NCBI GenBank assembly: GCA_020853655.1
Contig: JADYYL010000189.1
Coordinates: forward strand, 1 to 14,077
Direction: 5' to 3'
DNA from: Deltaproteobacteria bacterium
GTDB lineage: Bacteria; Bdellovibrionota_C; UBA2361; SZUA-149; JADYYL01
Length of the DNA: 14,077 nt
Numbering within the stretch: position 1 is the stretch's first letter; each line of letters starts with the position of its first letter. Position numbers and translations under genes: made by a program. Below are positions 1 through 7,770 of the stretch, in pieces. Under the pieces are notes generated by a model that made no database searches, was not told where the DNA came from, and was given only the letters and a program-made list of their open reading frames with translations.

Positions 1-1122
1 ATACCCGGCAAACAGTTCGTCGCCGCCGGATCCATTCAGCGCCACCTTGAAGCCCGCTTTCCGGATCATCTCGGAGACGAAGTAATACACGAGCTGGGCG
101 GTATTCCCCTGCAGTGAGTCGATGTGCCCGATGAATCGCGGAAAACAATCGCGAACTTCGGCGCCGGTGATGACCTCGCGATGCCACGGCAGATCGAGCC
201 GACGGGCGAGATCGCCCGCATCATTCGACTCGTCGAACGCCTCGTCCGAGTAGCCCAGTGAGAATGTGCCGAGTTTGTGACCGAGCTCTCGCGCGATGAT
301 GTAGGCGAGCGAACTCGAGTCGAGGCCGGAGGAGAGCATAACGGCGATCGGAACATCGGCGATCAACCGAAGGCGGACTGCGTCGACGAGGATGGAATAG
401 AGCTCTTCGGCGGCGTCCTTTTCATTCTTCGGAGTTGGGAGCTTCGCATCTCCAATCCGCCAATACGGTTCGACGGTAATGGTGCCCTTTGAATCGATCT
501 CTGCCGAGTGGGCGTCGGGAAGGAGCTTCACATTCGACAGCGCCGTGTTCGGGCCACCGACGTAACTGTAGGTCAAAAACTCAGGGAGACTCTCGAGCCG
601 GATCTTTCGATTCTCCGGCGCATATTGCATCGGAATCTTCATCTCTGAACCGACGACGAAGTACTGCGGCGTGATTGCGTAGTAGAGCTGCTTCTTCCCG
701 AGTCGATCGCGCGAGATAAAGAGTTTGCGCTCCTTGCGGTCGAAGATCGCAAATCCCCACATGCCGTTCATCCGGGCGACGATCTTTTTCCCCCAGGTAG
801 CATAGCCCGCAATGATCACCTCAGTGTCGGACGTAGTTTTGAACTGGTAGCCCGTCTTCTCGAGTTCTGCGCGGAGCTCTTGGTAGTTGTAGATCTCGCC
901 GTTGAAGACGATGACGTAGCGACCATCGGGGCTGAACATCGGCTGCGAGCCGCTTGAGAGGTCGATGATCGAAAGGCGGCGCATCGAGAGCGCGACTTCG
1001 TTCTCGAGGAAGTATCCCTCTTCGTCGGGGCCGCGATAGACGATGGAGCCGTTGAGCCGTTCTATCTCGCTGCGATCAACCGCCCGGCCATCAAATCGAA
1101 AGATCCCAACGATTCCGCACAC
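1..1122 (-). CDS. asnB: AsnB-type glutamine-dependent amidotransferase (asparagine synthetase family), C-terminus cut by window edge
   Basis: The visible 374 residues start at a GTG (1120-1122) and run off the left edge. The N-terminus reads MCGIVGIF, so Cys2 becomes the N-terminal nucleophile of a class II glutamine amidotransferase after Met removal. The other glutaminase motifs are present: RGPD (30-33), RRLSIIDL (48-55), NGEIYN (74-79) and SDTE (98-101). The ATP-pyrophosphatase domain begins near residue 240. Its PP-loop reads SSGLDSS (264-270) instead of the usual SGGxDSS, and GSGGDELFAGY lies at the edge. The family moves glutamine ammonia onto an adenylated carboxylate. This is aspartate in true asparagine synthetases, but sugar acids are suggested for homologues in polysaccharide loci. 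It is the last gene of a unit with two membrane glycosyltransferase candidates, 38 bp after the previous stop, so amidation of a surface sugar is possible (inference). No strong Shine-Dalgarno precedes the GTG. Confidence 0.93.
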   Translation of the reverse strand, partial: MCGIVGIFRFDGRAVDRSEIERLNGSIVYRGPDEEGYFLENEVALSMRRLSIIDLSSGSQPMFSPDGRYVIVFNGEIYNYQELRAELEKTGYQFKTTSDTEVIIAGYATWGKKIVARMNGMWGFAIFDRKERKLFISRDRLGKKQLYYAITPQYFVVGSEMKIPMQYAPENRKIRLESLPEFLTYSYVGGPNTALSNVKLLPDAHSAEIDSKGTITVEPYWRIGDAKLPTPKNEKDAAEELYSILVDAVRLRLIADVPIAVMLSSGLDSSSLAYIIARELGHKLGTFSLGYSDEAFDESNDAGDLARRLDLPWHREVITGAEVRDCFPRFIGHIDSLQGNTAQLVYYFVSEMIRKAGFKVALNGSGGDELFAGY

Positions 1123-1142
1123 GGTTGGTGCACCTGAGGAAG

Positions 1143-1158
1143 GACCGCACATGCGGTC
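1143..1158 (-). repeat. Inverted repeat between the membrane protein gene and asnB
   Basis: A perfect dyad, GACCGCA / TGCGGTC around a 2-bp centre, fills much of the 38-bp gap between the TAA at 1161 and the GTG start at 1122. As RNA it would form a 6-bp stem with an AUGU tetraloop. No T-tract follows, so it is not a classical terminator. An in-frame ATG for asnB (1150-1152) lies in the loop. A role in mRNA stability or in translation initiation of asnB is possible but unproven. Confidence 0.5.
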
Positions 1159-1160
1159 AG

Positions 1161-3197
1161 TTACATGTTCGCGCTTTGAAGGGCCCGTTCATCGGCCGGA
1201 AGAGTTGTGACTGCGGGGCGGTCGGACTCATCCGACTGCGTATCTCCACGAGGACGGGTTACCAATTTAGAACCCAAAAGCGCGATCCTTCGCAAGACCC
1301 CAGAGGCAAGAACCATCACCGCGAGGAGCGAGAGGAACTCCGTCGCGTAGACGTAGCGGCTGATCGGGATATCAAAGGCGCAGACAACCGCCAGGTGCGC
1401 GATGTGTGCGACCAGCAGTGTGAAGGCGATGAGGCCCTCCGCTCCACGGAGAAGGAGCGCGACAAAGAGTATCCCGGCAGCGATGTGCCAGAATGAATAA
1501 TCCGGCAGCCACCGCACTCGCGTCTCCCTCGAGAGGGTATGACTGAGCGATTCCCAGAGCAATCTGAGCTGATGGTCCCAATGCTCTCGGATGATCGGCC
1601 CACTGACCTTGAGGAAGAGACTGCGCATGTCCGGGCCGAACCTCCCGAGTTCCGCCGAGACAGGCATTGCCGCCCGATACAGATTGGCACCGAGATAGAG
1701 CGCCTCAATGACCGGCTTACCGGTTGCATCGACCAACGCATCTGTCTCCACCTTCTTCTGTAACACTCGGCGGAGGAACTCCTTCGACTCCTCGTCCGGC
1801 ATCAAGGCGACATCCTCAGGCTTCGCGAACTGGACGGCGTAGGCGATGCGCGAGTCCGCATACATCGGAGCGGGTGCGAGGTGCCCGGAGAACACCGACT
1901 GAATGAACGTCGGTGCCCAGAAGAGCACTCCAAAGAGCACGACGGCGAGCGCGCCCTGTCGGAAGAAGCGCTTTCGGTAGGTCGCGAGCCCGACGAGCAG
2001 CCCAACGCCGAGAAACACGACGCCAAAAATACCGGCGCTTCGGGTCTGATACAGCGCTGCGGTTGCGAAAACGAGCGCGGTGAGCGCGAGCTCCGATCGG
2101 CGAAGGACATACCAGATGAAGGCAGCCACGAGCAGGAACGTGCAGCTCTGGGCAACGCACTCGCTCAAGACAAAGTTAATTTGAGGCGTGAAAAACCCGA
2201 CCGCATACATCCAGGCGAAGAACGTGGCGACGATCGGTGGAGGCGCGATGAACATCAACGCAAGGGCAGCGATTCCCGCCGTGACAATCAGTAGCAATTT
2301 TTGCGCTTTCACGACTCGCAGGAGGGGATGCTCCGGTAGGTTTGTAATGGGGACGTTTCGCGGAAGCTCGAGTGTCGTCTGACGCGTGACCTTACCCAGA
2401 TCGCCCTTCAGCGCCTGGACGAGCTTTGCAAAGATCGGAAACACCGGTGGGCGAACCGTGCCCGGATTAATGCCGAGCGCGTAAGAGTCCGAGTCTGGCC
2501 CGTAGTAGAAGGCCGCCCACTCCGACGTTCCATCGACGGTGTCGTGTTGCACCTGAGTGATGTCGTAGGTGAGGTAGCCAACAAGAGCGAGCGCGAAGGC
2601 ACCGCGATAAACCCACCGAGCGGAACTGGCGCGTGGATTGCCGATCAGCAAGGATGCGAGAATCGAAAGCGCGAACACCGTGCCCCACAGCGTCATCGGG
2701 GAAATGGCCAGCGCCTTGGTGTCCGGTGCGAGCTGTGGGTAGACCACGCGGTAGCTCGCATTCTCAGCGCTCGTTCCCGGCGCAAAGTAGATACTGCTCG
2801 CCCAGTGACTAAACACCCCGCTGAGCTTCTTGCGAATGGAGTCGTGCACTTCGTGGGAACGGAGAGGAACGCCGTTTTCGAGCAACACGATCGGAGAGTT
2901 ATTTCGAAAATTCTGAGAGTCATCGGCCATTGCCTCGAGTCCGAGGCCAGTCAACGAGATGATCTTTGCGTTCCCGAGTTCCGGTGCCATCGGATGCTCC
3001 GGAGTTCCGACGGCAACATCGGTGACTTTGACCGCGGAGGAGAGAGGCCCCGGGGAGAGCTCGGCGAGAAGGACGGCAAAAAGGAGCGGAAGCGCGCAGA
3101 ACAGGGCGCCTACCGCCACGGCCATCTGTGGAATCAACGAGCGCGAGACAACAGACTCAGGATTGCGACGGGGAAGTGGCACGAGTTGGACCTTCAT
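1161..3197 (-). CDS. Polytopic membrane protein, putative GT-C-type glycosyltransferase (paralogue of the next gene upstream)
   Basis: The protein has 678 residues from the ATG at 3197. This start overlaps the upstream TGA as ATGA, and a GGAGG (3205-3209) stands 7 nt before it. An in-frame extension to 3506 is possible but would be an Arg-rich reading of the upstream gene. The first membrane helix (about 22-46) is followed by an extracytoplasmic segment to about 165, then roughly ten hydrophobic helices. Residues 234-255 hold PDSDSY followed by RPPVFPIF, an acidic loop motif like the D/E-containing first loop of GT-C enzymes, which use polyprenyl-phosphate sugars. YQTRSAGIF (383-391) and FDIPISRY (608-615) are also conserved in the paralogue. 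The extracytoplasmic segment (105-154) contains a module shared with the GT4 protein at 11384. The donor and acceptor cannot be read from the sequence. A role in surface glycan assembly is inferred from fold-like motifs and neighbours. Confidence 0.85.
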   Translation of the reverse strand: MKVQLVPLPRRNPESVVSRSLIPQMAVAVGALFCALPLLFAVLLAELSPGPLSSAVKVTDVAVGTPEHPMAPELGNAKIISLTGLGLEAMADDSQNFRNNSPIVLLENGVPLRSHEVHDSIRKKLSGVFSHWASSIYFAPGTSAENASYRVVYPQLAPDTKALAISPMTLWGTVFALSILASLLIGNPRASSARWVYRGAFALALVGYLTYDITQVQHDTVDGTSEWAAFYYGPDSDSYALGINPGTVRPPVFPIFAKLVQALKGDLGKVTRQTTLELPRNVPITNLPEHPLLRVVKAQKLLLIVTAGIAALALMFIAPPPIVATFFAWMYAVGFFTPQINFVLSECVAQSCTFLLVAAFIWYVLRRSELALTALVFATAALYQTRSAGIFGVVFLGVGLLVGLATYRKRFFRQGALAVVLFGVLFWAPTFIQSVFSGHLAPAPMYADSRIAYAVQFAKPEDVALMPDEESKEFLRRVLQKKVETDALVDATGKPVIEALYLGANLYRAAMPVSAELGRFGPDMRSLFLKVSGPIIREHWDHQLRLLWESLSHTLSRETRVRWLPDYSFWHIAAGILFVALLLRGAEGLIAFTLLVAHIAHLAVVCAFDIPISRYVYATEFLSLLAVMVLASGVLRRIALLGSKLVTRPRGDTQSDESDRPAVTTLPADERALQSANM

Positions 3198-5158
3198 CGA
3201 GCTGCCTCCGTCGGCGTTCCTGCAAGGATGTCTGTCAGGAGATAGGCGGGCACCTTTCGACGCCGCAATCGACCCATGCTCCACGCGGCAGTCGCCCGAG
3301 CCATTCGGACGAGTCCGCCGGCGACGCAGGCAGCGCTCAATACGGCGAGGAACTCTGTTGCGAAGGTGTAGCGCTGGATCGGGATGTCGAAGGTGCAGAC
3401 GACCGCGAGGTGGGCAAGATGCCCCGCAAGGAGGGCGAGCGCGGCAACCCCTTCGCGCCCACGGACAACGACAGCGCCGATGGCGATCAGACCCATGAGC
3501 TGCCATGGCGTGAGGTACGGCGTGTACTTCAGCCGAGAGAGATTATTGATGCCGAACTTGAACGACTCGATCGCGAGCGCCTTGTACTTTCTCCAGTGAC
3601 GCTTGAGCAGCGGACCGCTGACCTCAACGAAGAGTTCGCGGCGCTGCAATGTGTTGAGCTGCATCTCATCCGCGACAGGATGGGCAACCTTGTACAGATT
3701 CGCGCCGAGGTAATACGAGGAGATCGGCGGATTATCGACGCGCTTCACGAGGTCGTGAATGTCGCCTCGAAGTGCGACGGCCTTGGTGAGGAACGTCTTC
3801 GACTGCTCCGTCGGCATGATGTCGACATCCGTCGCCTCTGCGAACTGGAGCGCGAAGGGAATGCGCGCATCGGCATACATCGGCGCGGAGAAGTAGAAGC
3901 CTGACTCGAAGTAGCGGTAGATCGACGGAGAGAAGAAGACGAGCCCGTAAACGATCGCTGCGGCGATGTTCTTCTTCGAGAGGAGCTTTCGGTCGCGCAC
4001 GATGACCGCAAGGGCAGCAACGCCAAGGAAGAGCGCCGCAAAAATCCCCGCGCTGCGCGTTTGGTAGAAAATGCCGGCGAACAACGCGAGCGCCAGCAAT
4101 GAGCGTATGCGCCCCAGCGCAAGAAAGTGCGCAAAGAATCCGCACACCACAAACGTCATCGCCTGAGCGAGCGTCTCGCTCATGATGAAGTCGATCTGGT
4201 GCGTGACAAAACCAAAATAGACGATGAGGAAGAACGCCGATGCGACGAGTGGCGGAGGGACGAGCGACATGAAAAGCCACGCCGAGAGGAGCATCGATCC
4301 CGCGAGGAGCAGTTTCTGGAGCTGCACCACGCGCAGGAGATAGTGACCCGGCATGTTTGTGATCGGCATCTGGCTCGGCGGAACAGTCGGAGCCTTGATC
4401 GCCTCAGGATCGAAACTTCGCACGGCGCCGATCAGGAGCGGATAGGCAGGTGGCCGGACGGAAAAGCGACCCCACTCCTCTACGTAACTGTCGGAATCTG
4501 GCGTGTAGCTGAAGGTGTCCCACTTTGATGGGCCGTCGTTCGTGCCGTAGGCGCCAGACGTGACGAGATAAACAACGAACAGCGCGAGCGGGACGAAGAA
4601 GACGAGTCGGTAGCCGCGCACAGATTCCGCGCGCCCTGCGAACAATGCCGTGAGGAAGCACACGACCACGATGGCGAGCCACAGCCGATACTCGGCGCGG
4701 AGAACTTCAGTGGTGAATCGGGGATCGAGTCCTGGGACGACGAGAGAGTACTGCGCGTTCGGCGCCGTCGGCGCGACAAGCAGTTCCGGACCGTTTTGAA
4801 AGAACGTTCCCGCTGCGTTGAGCTGCGAAGGATCGATGACCTCGCGAAGGGCGACCCCGTTCTCAAACACCACTGCGCGGCTTTGTGCATTCGGGTCGTC
4901 GAGCGAAAGTGGCTGCAATCCAGGGGCGGTCAGCGGGATTCGGAGAAGGCCTCCGTCGGCGGGAAGGACCGGTGCTTCCGCAGCACCCAGCGGAGCGGAC
5001 TCGAGTCGCAACATCGGCGTGAGGCGCGAAGAGACCGCGTTTGTGATCTCGCCGCTATACGGCGCGAACAACAACCCCCCAACCGTGAAAAGCGAGAGAA
5101 ACACCCCGAGGATGGGGCGCAGGGCCGAGGCTCGACGGTGCGCGTTGGTATCGATCAC
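3194..5158 (-). CDS. Polytopic membrane protein, putative GT-C-type glycosyltransferase (first gene of the unit)
   Basis: The protein has 654 residues and starts at a GTG (5156-5158). The next in-frame Met is residue 49, after the first membrane helix (about 14-32), so the GTG start is preferred although no clear Shine-Dalgarno is visible. An extracytoplasmic segment (about 33-155) precedes roughly ten more hydrophobic helices, including about 157-176, 185-201, 282-300, 328-346, 352-382, 397-411, 549-566, 570-588 and 598-618. TPDSDSY (219-225) followed by RPPAYPL (235-241) resembles the acidic catalytic loop and following motif of GT-C glycosyltransferases. MYADARI (427-433), YYLGANLY (482-489) and FDIPIQRY (590-597) recur in the downstream paralogue, so the pair arose by tandem duplication. 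The stop overlaps the paralogue's start by 4 bp, implying translational coupling. Substrate unknown; a large periplasm-facing membrane enzyme is the best reading. Confidence 0.85.
   Translation of the reverse strand: MIDTNAHRRASALRPILGVFLSLFTVGGLLFAPYSGEITNAVSSRLTPMLRLESAPLGAAEAPVLPADGGLLRIPLTAPGLQPLSLDDPNAQSRAVVFENGVALREVIDPSQLNAAGTFFQNGPELLVAPTAPNAQYSLVVPGLDPRFTTEVLRAEYRLWLAIVVVCFLTALFAGRAESVRGYRLVFFVPLALFVVYLVTSGAYGTNDGPSKWDTFSYTPDSDSYVEEWGRFSVRPPAYPLLIGAVRSFDPEAIKAPTVPPSQMPITNMPGHYLLRVVQLQKLLLAGSMLLSAWLFMSLVPPPLVASAFFLIVYFGFVTHQIDFIMSETLAQAMTFVVCGFFAHFLALGRIRSLLALALFAGIFYQTRSAGIFAALFLGVAALAVIVRDRKLLSKKNIAAAIVYGLVFFSPSIYRYFESGFYFSAPMYADARIPFALQFAEATDVDIMPTEQSKTFLTKAVALRGDIHDLVKRVDNPPISSYYLGANLYKVAHPVADEMQLNTLQRRELFVEVSGPLLKRHWRKYKALAIESFKFGINNLSRLKYTPYLTPWQLMGLIAIGAVVVRGREGVAALALLAGHLAHLAVVCTFDIPIQRYTFATEFLAVLSAACVAGGLVRMARATAAWSMGRLRRRKVPAYLLTDILAGTPTEAAR
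3205..3209 (-). promoter_or_regulatory. Shine-Dalgarno site fixing the start of the 678-residue membrane protein
   Basis: GGAGG on the minus strand stands 7 nt before the ATG at 3197, inside the 3' end of the upstream gene. It supports this start over the longer in-frame extension. Confidence 0.75.
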
Positions 5159-5214
5159 GAAATAATCCAGGGAGTTAGGGAAAAGCGACTTCAGATGGAC
5201 GCAGGAACACCCCT

Positions 5215-5243
5215 TTTATGGTCGGAAAATGGGGTTTGATCAA
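5215..5243 (-). promoter_or_regulatory. Candidate sigma-70 promoter for the three-gene membrane protein/asnB unit
   Basis: On the minus strand TTGATC (5238-5243) and CATAAA (5215-5220) are separated by exactly 17 bp. Each matches the consensus -35 and -10 hexamers at 4 of 6 positions. It lies in the 186-bp gap between the protease stop and the GTG start at 5158, giving a leader of about 50 nt. Assigned by eye only. Confidence 0.35.
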
Positions 5244-5344
5244 TACGCCAATCCGCTCCGCGCGGTGTTCGCGGCGCGCTGAGAGAGGGGAGTTTCGCTC
5301 ACTATTTCTCTGTGCCGCCATTCGTCAGGCGATCAGCGGTGCAC

Positions 5345-6649
5345 TCACGGGTTCGAACGAGCGCCGCGCATCGCGAGCTGCTTTCCGCGTTCTCGCTCGA
5401 TCGCTTCGCGATTGCGATAGAGGTAAACGATCCGCTTGCGCGCCCCTGGGTGCGACGAGGACATGTCCTCAATCTCACCTTCGAGATGAAACAATACTTT
5501 GTTGGGCTCCGCCTCGATCTGCTTCACGAGGTGGTCAAAATCAGCGAGCGTTCCGTCGTTCGGAAGCGTCGGCGGTATGTCGAGCCGCGGAAGGGTCACC
5601 AGCGCCTCTAGGCCGTCAAGCTGCTGCCTCAGCTTCTCGCGGGTCTCAATACTTTCGTAGATGTCGAGGAACTGGAGAAATCCCTTGAGTGAGAACGTTT
5701 CCTTCGCTCGCTTGTTCTCCGCAAATCGACGATCGAGCTCCTTCTGAAGTTGCGCTTCGTCGATCCCTCCGTAAGGAAGCGCTTCCTCGAGCGTTTTCTG
5801 AAGTTCCTTGAGCGAGAAGCTCCCGGAATCAAGCTTTTGTCGCAATGCCCTGCGGAAGAGCGATTGATACGCCTCGCTGCGCGCAGCAATCTTCAGCTCG
5901 GCTCTGATCGCGGGAACAATACCTGCGACGACAGCTCCAGCATCATCACAGAGATACTCCAGCGTGTGCGCGAAGCGGCCTCGATACATTCCGGAGAGAA
6001 ACTGCAGCGCTCCACCAATGAAGACCGGCCCCATCACTTCGAATGTGTCATTCCCGTGGAAATACTGCCGCGCATACAATCCAATCAAAATGAATCCGAC
6101 CATTCGAAGGAAAAGGAGTTTGTCCCACAGCAGGTAGTGGCGCGCGACGTGGGCCAGCTCGTGTCCGATCACGGTCGCCATCTCGTCGCGGTTCAAGCAG
6201 TGCAACGCCGCGCGGTTGAGGTAGATCGCGTTGAGGGAAGGGAAGATTGAGCCGAGTCCGACCTGAATCGCTGCGGCATTCAGATCTTTCTCGCCGGTAA
6301 TGAACACGCGACTCTTGCCGATTCCGAGGGTCCGCTCGACGTCCCGGGCAAGGGCGATGAGTTCGGGCTTCGTGAAATTGCCGATTTTTGCGCCGTCGCG
6401 GAGCTTTGTGATCTCCTTCTTGTTCTGCGCGGCAAGGCGCGCGAGACCGAAAAGTGTGGGGCCGATCATGATGAACGCAACCACGACCGACATGAACGGT
6501 TCGCTCTTCACGAGCGACCAGTCGATCGCGTAGCCCGCAAGGAGCAGGACAAGGATCGCTTGGAGGGGGAGAGAAAGGAGGGTCGCGCGATTGGCGCGGC
6601 GGAGGCTGTCGATCAGCGAGTCGCGGGTCGGAACAGAGATACCGCTCAT
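5345..6649 (-). CDS. M48-type membrane zinc metalloprotease
   Basis: The protein has 434 residues from the ATG at 6649, which lies one base after the TGA of the AIM24 gene. An in-frame start at 6685 would only read through the end of that gene. Two hydrophobic segments (about 22-42 and 52-72) precede the protease domain. HELAH (163-167) is the HExxH zinc site. E231 in the EYLCDD segment fits the third zinc ligand in the family's ExxxD pattern. More hydrophobic stretches occur at about 180-193 and 204-219. The C-terminal 170 residues are charged and helical, longer than in minimal HtpX-like proteins, with no domain I recognise. M48 membrane proteases degrade misfolded or unneeded membrane proteins, but this substrate is unknown. 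No Shine-Dalgarno is evident, so translation probably depends on coupling to AIM24. Confidence 0.88.
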   Translation of the reverse strand: MSGISVPTRDSLIDSLRRANRATLLSLPLQAILVLLLAGYAIDWSLVKSEPFMSVVVAFIMIGPTLFGLARLAAQNKKEITKLRDGAKIGNFTKPELIALARDVERTLGIGKSRVFITGEKDLNAAAIQVGLGSIFPSLNAIYLNRAALHCLNRDEMATVIGHELAHVARHYLLWDKLLFLRMVGFILIGLYARQYFHGNDTFEVMGPVFIGGALQFLSGMYRGRFAHTLEYLCDDAGAVVAGIVPAIRAELKIAARSEAYQSLFRRALRQKLDSGSFSLKELQKTLEEALPYGGIDEAQLQKELDRRFAENKRAKETFSLKGFLQFLDIYESIETREKLRQQLDGLEALVTLPRLDIPPTLPNDGTLADFDHLVKQIEAEPNKVLFHLEGEIEDMSSSHPGARKRIVYLYRNREAIERERGKQLAMRGARSNP

Positions 6650-6650
6650 C

Positions 6651-7340
6651 TCATGTCGCCATGTTGAGAATGGAACCCATGACACTTCCCCGCTGCCGCG
6701 AGCGGGTCTGGATATAGAGTTCCCCCGGGCCCGTGTAGCGGTTGACGAGTCCCTCTCCCGACATCAGCGAGTCTTTGATTCCAGCGGATGCGGTCACGAG
6801 TTCGTAGCGAATGGTGTCGGCAAAAACGAGAACGTATTCGTTGTCGACGATGAGTCGCTCTCCCTCGGCAAGCGTGCGCTTGATGATCGCCCCATAGCTC
6901 GAGACGAAACAACGCCCCGCGCCGGAGACGTGGAGGAGGTAGATCCCTTTCTTCGTGAGCCAACCTTTCATCCCGCCGAATTTCGGCGTGAGGATGACGC
7001 CGTCTTCGTGGGCAAGATACGCGCCTTTCGTGAGGTAGTAGCCCGCGCTTCCATTCAGCTCGAGCATCGAGATCTCGCCAATAGCGCTTGGCGCGAGGCT
7101 GACCGTTTCTCCGGAGCGCTTCGCCGTGTAGATCGCCGTCGCAAAACTCTCGCCGGAGAGCATGCTCTTCACGCCGCCGACGATGCTCGCGTTCCCTGAG
7201 GCACCTCCGACGTGCGCACTGATCGTAAAGCCTGTCGACATGTAGATCATGCTGCGGGGCTGGGCAAAGAGCTTCTCACCCTCGGCAAACGTGGCATCGA
7301 GCTTTGAGAACCCTGGGGAATCGGTGATCTGAAACTCCAT
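6651..7340 (-). CDS. AIM24 family protein (TIGR00266-like)
   Basis: The protein has 229 residues from the ATG at 7340, which is preceded by GGAGAG. A longer in-frame ORF reaches 7577 but only reads antisense-like Arg-rich sequence across the upstream gene, so it is rejected. The protein is rich in Gly and short beta segments: AQPRSMIYMSTG (26-37), LSGESFATAIYTAK (61-74), LAPSAIGEI (82-90), GAYLAHEDGV (106-115), a Gly-rich HVSGAGRCF (137-145) and GERLIVDNEYVLVF (160-173). These repeat the pattern of the AIM24 family (Pfam PF01987). Bacterial members have no settled function, while the yeast namesake is a mitochondrial inner-membrane protein. There is no signal peptide or membrane helix. The stop is one base before the M48 protease start, so the two are probably made together. 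Confidence 0.88.
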   Translation of the reverse strand: MEFQITDSPGFSKLDATFAEGEKLFAQPRSMIYMSTGFTISAHVGGASGNASIVGGVKSMLSGESFATAIYTAKRSGETVSLAPSAIGEISMLELNGSAGYYLTKGAYLAHEDGVILTPKFGGMKGWLTKKGIYLLHVSGAGRCFVSSYGAIIKRTLAEGERLIVDNEYVLVFADTIRYELVTASAGIKDSLMSGEGLVNRYTGPGELYIQTRSRQRGSVMGSILNMAT

Positions 7341-7343
7341 CTT

Positions 7344-7349
7344 CTCTCC
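7344..7349 (-). promoter_or_regulatory. Shine-Dalgarno site fixing the AIM24 start
   Basis: GGAGAG on the minus strand lies just before the ATG at 7340 (GGAG core at 5 nt spacing). It decides for the 229-residue product over the longer in-frame ORF. Confidence 0.75.
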
Positions 7350-7369
7350 GGCGCGAGGGGCTGTGATTG

Positions 7370-7392
7370 GGCACGCCGGGGATCGGCGTGCC
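7370..7392 (-). repeat. Intercistronic hairpin between the 84-residue membrane protein gene and AIM24
   Basis: A perfect 9-bp stem, GGCACGCCG / CGGCGTGCC, with a 5-nt loop occupies the 65-bp gap between the stop at 7406 and the AIM24 start at 7340. No T-tract follows on either strand, so it is not a classical intrinsic terminator. It could protect an mRNA end or tune relative expression in the operon (inference). Confidence 0.6.
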
Positions 7393-7405
7393 GTGGTCTG
7401 GGATC

Positions 7406-7660
7406 TTAGGTCTCTGCGTCGACGGCCTTGCTCGACTTCTGCTTGATCACGTAGCTGCCAAATCCGATGACGAGCAGGATCCCGAGGAAGATGAAGATAG
7501 CGACGAAGCGCGATACCCCAAACACCTCTTGAATCGTGGTCACACAGATATCGTATATGACGACGCGGATGAACCATCCGATCATCTCACCAAAGAATCC
7601 CTTCCGCGCCTGAAGCTCGGGAAAAAACAGCCACGAGAGATCCTGCATCTTCACTTTCAT
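7406..7660 (-). CDS. Small membrane protein of unknown function (84 residues)
   Basis: I do not recognise a family. The ATG at 7660 has a near-ideal AGGAGG (7667-7672) at 6-nt spacing, which is the main reason to accept this short gene. The first 25 residues are amphipathic and aromatic (DLSWLFFPEL), followed by a moderately hydrophobic stretch (about 26-47). A clear membrane helix follows at about 52-72, then a short polar Lys-rich C-terminal tail (KQKSSK). It is the first gene of the run that continues into AIM24 and the M48 protease. A membrane partner or substrate of those proteins is plausible, but only by position. Confidence 0.75.
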   Translation of the reverse strand: MKVKMQDLSWLFFPELQARKGFFGEMIGWFIRVVIYDICVTTIQEVFGVSRFVAIFIFLGILLVIGFGSYVIKQKSSKAVDAET

Positions 7661-7666
7661 ATGTCT

Positions 7667-7672
7667 CCTCCT
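7667..7672 (-). promoter_or_regulatory. Strong Shine-Dalgarno site of the 84-residue membrane protein
   Basis: AGGAGG on the minus strand, 6 nt before the ATG at 7660, is the strongest ribosome-binding site I see in the window. Confidence 0.8.
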
Positions 7673-7770
7673 GTCGTGAGCGCTGAAGTGCGCCCTGCGT
7701 CTCGGCTGACAGATTCGCGCGTGGTGCGGGGAAGAGCAAGGTCTGAGCGGTGGAAGCAGACGCGATTGGG

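Noticed and set aside
3198..3506. In-frame N-terminal extension of the 678-residue membrane protein (103 extra residues)
   Set aside because: The extension is Arg/Pro/Cys-rich and lies wholly inside the upstream gene in another frame. The ATG at 3197 has a GGAGG and the ATGA overlap.
2544..3904. Long plus-strand frames opposite the membrane protein genes (233 and 258 codons)
   Set aside because: They are charged, low-complexity antisense shadows of the two membrane protein genes, caused by GC-biased codon use.
5262..5282. GC-rich dyad after the M48 protease as a terminator
   Set aside because: The continuous stem is only about 4 bp before a mismatch or bulge, and no T-tract follows on the minus strand.
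7341..7577. In-frame extension of the AIM24 gene to 7577
   Set aside because: It overlaps the 84-residue gene and is Arg-rich with no family match. The ATG at 7340 has its own Shine-Dalgarno and fits the family length.
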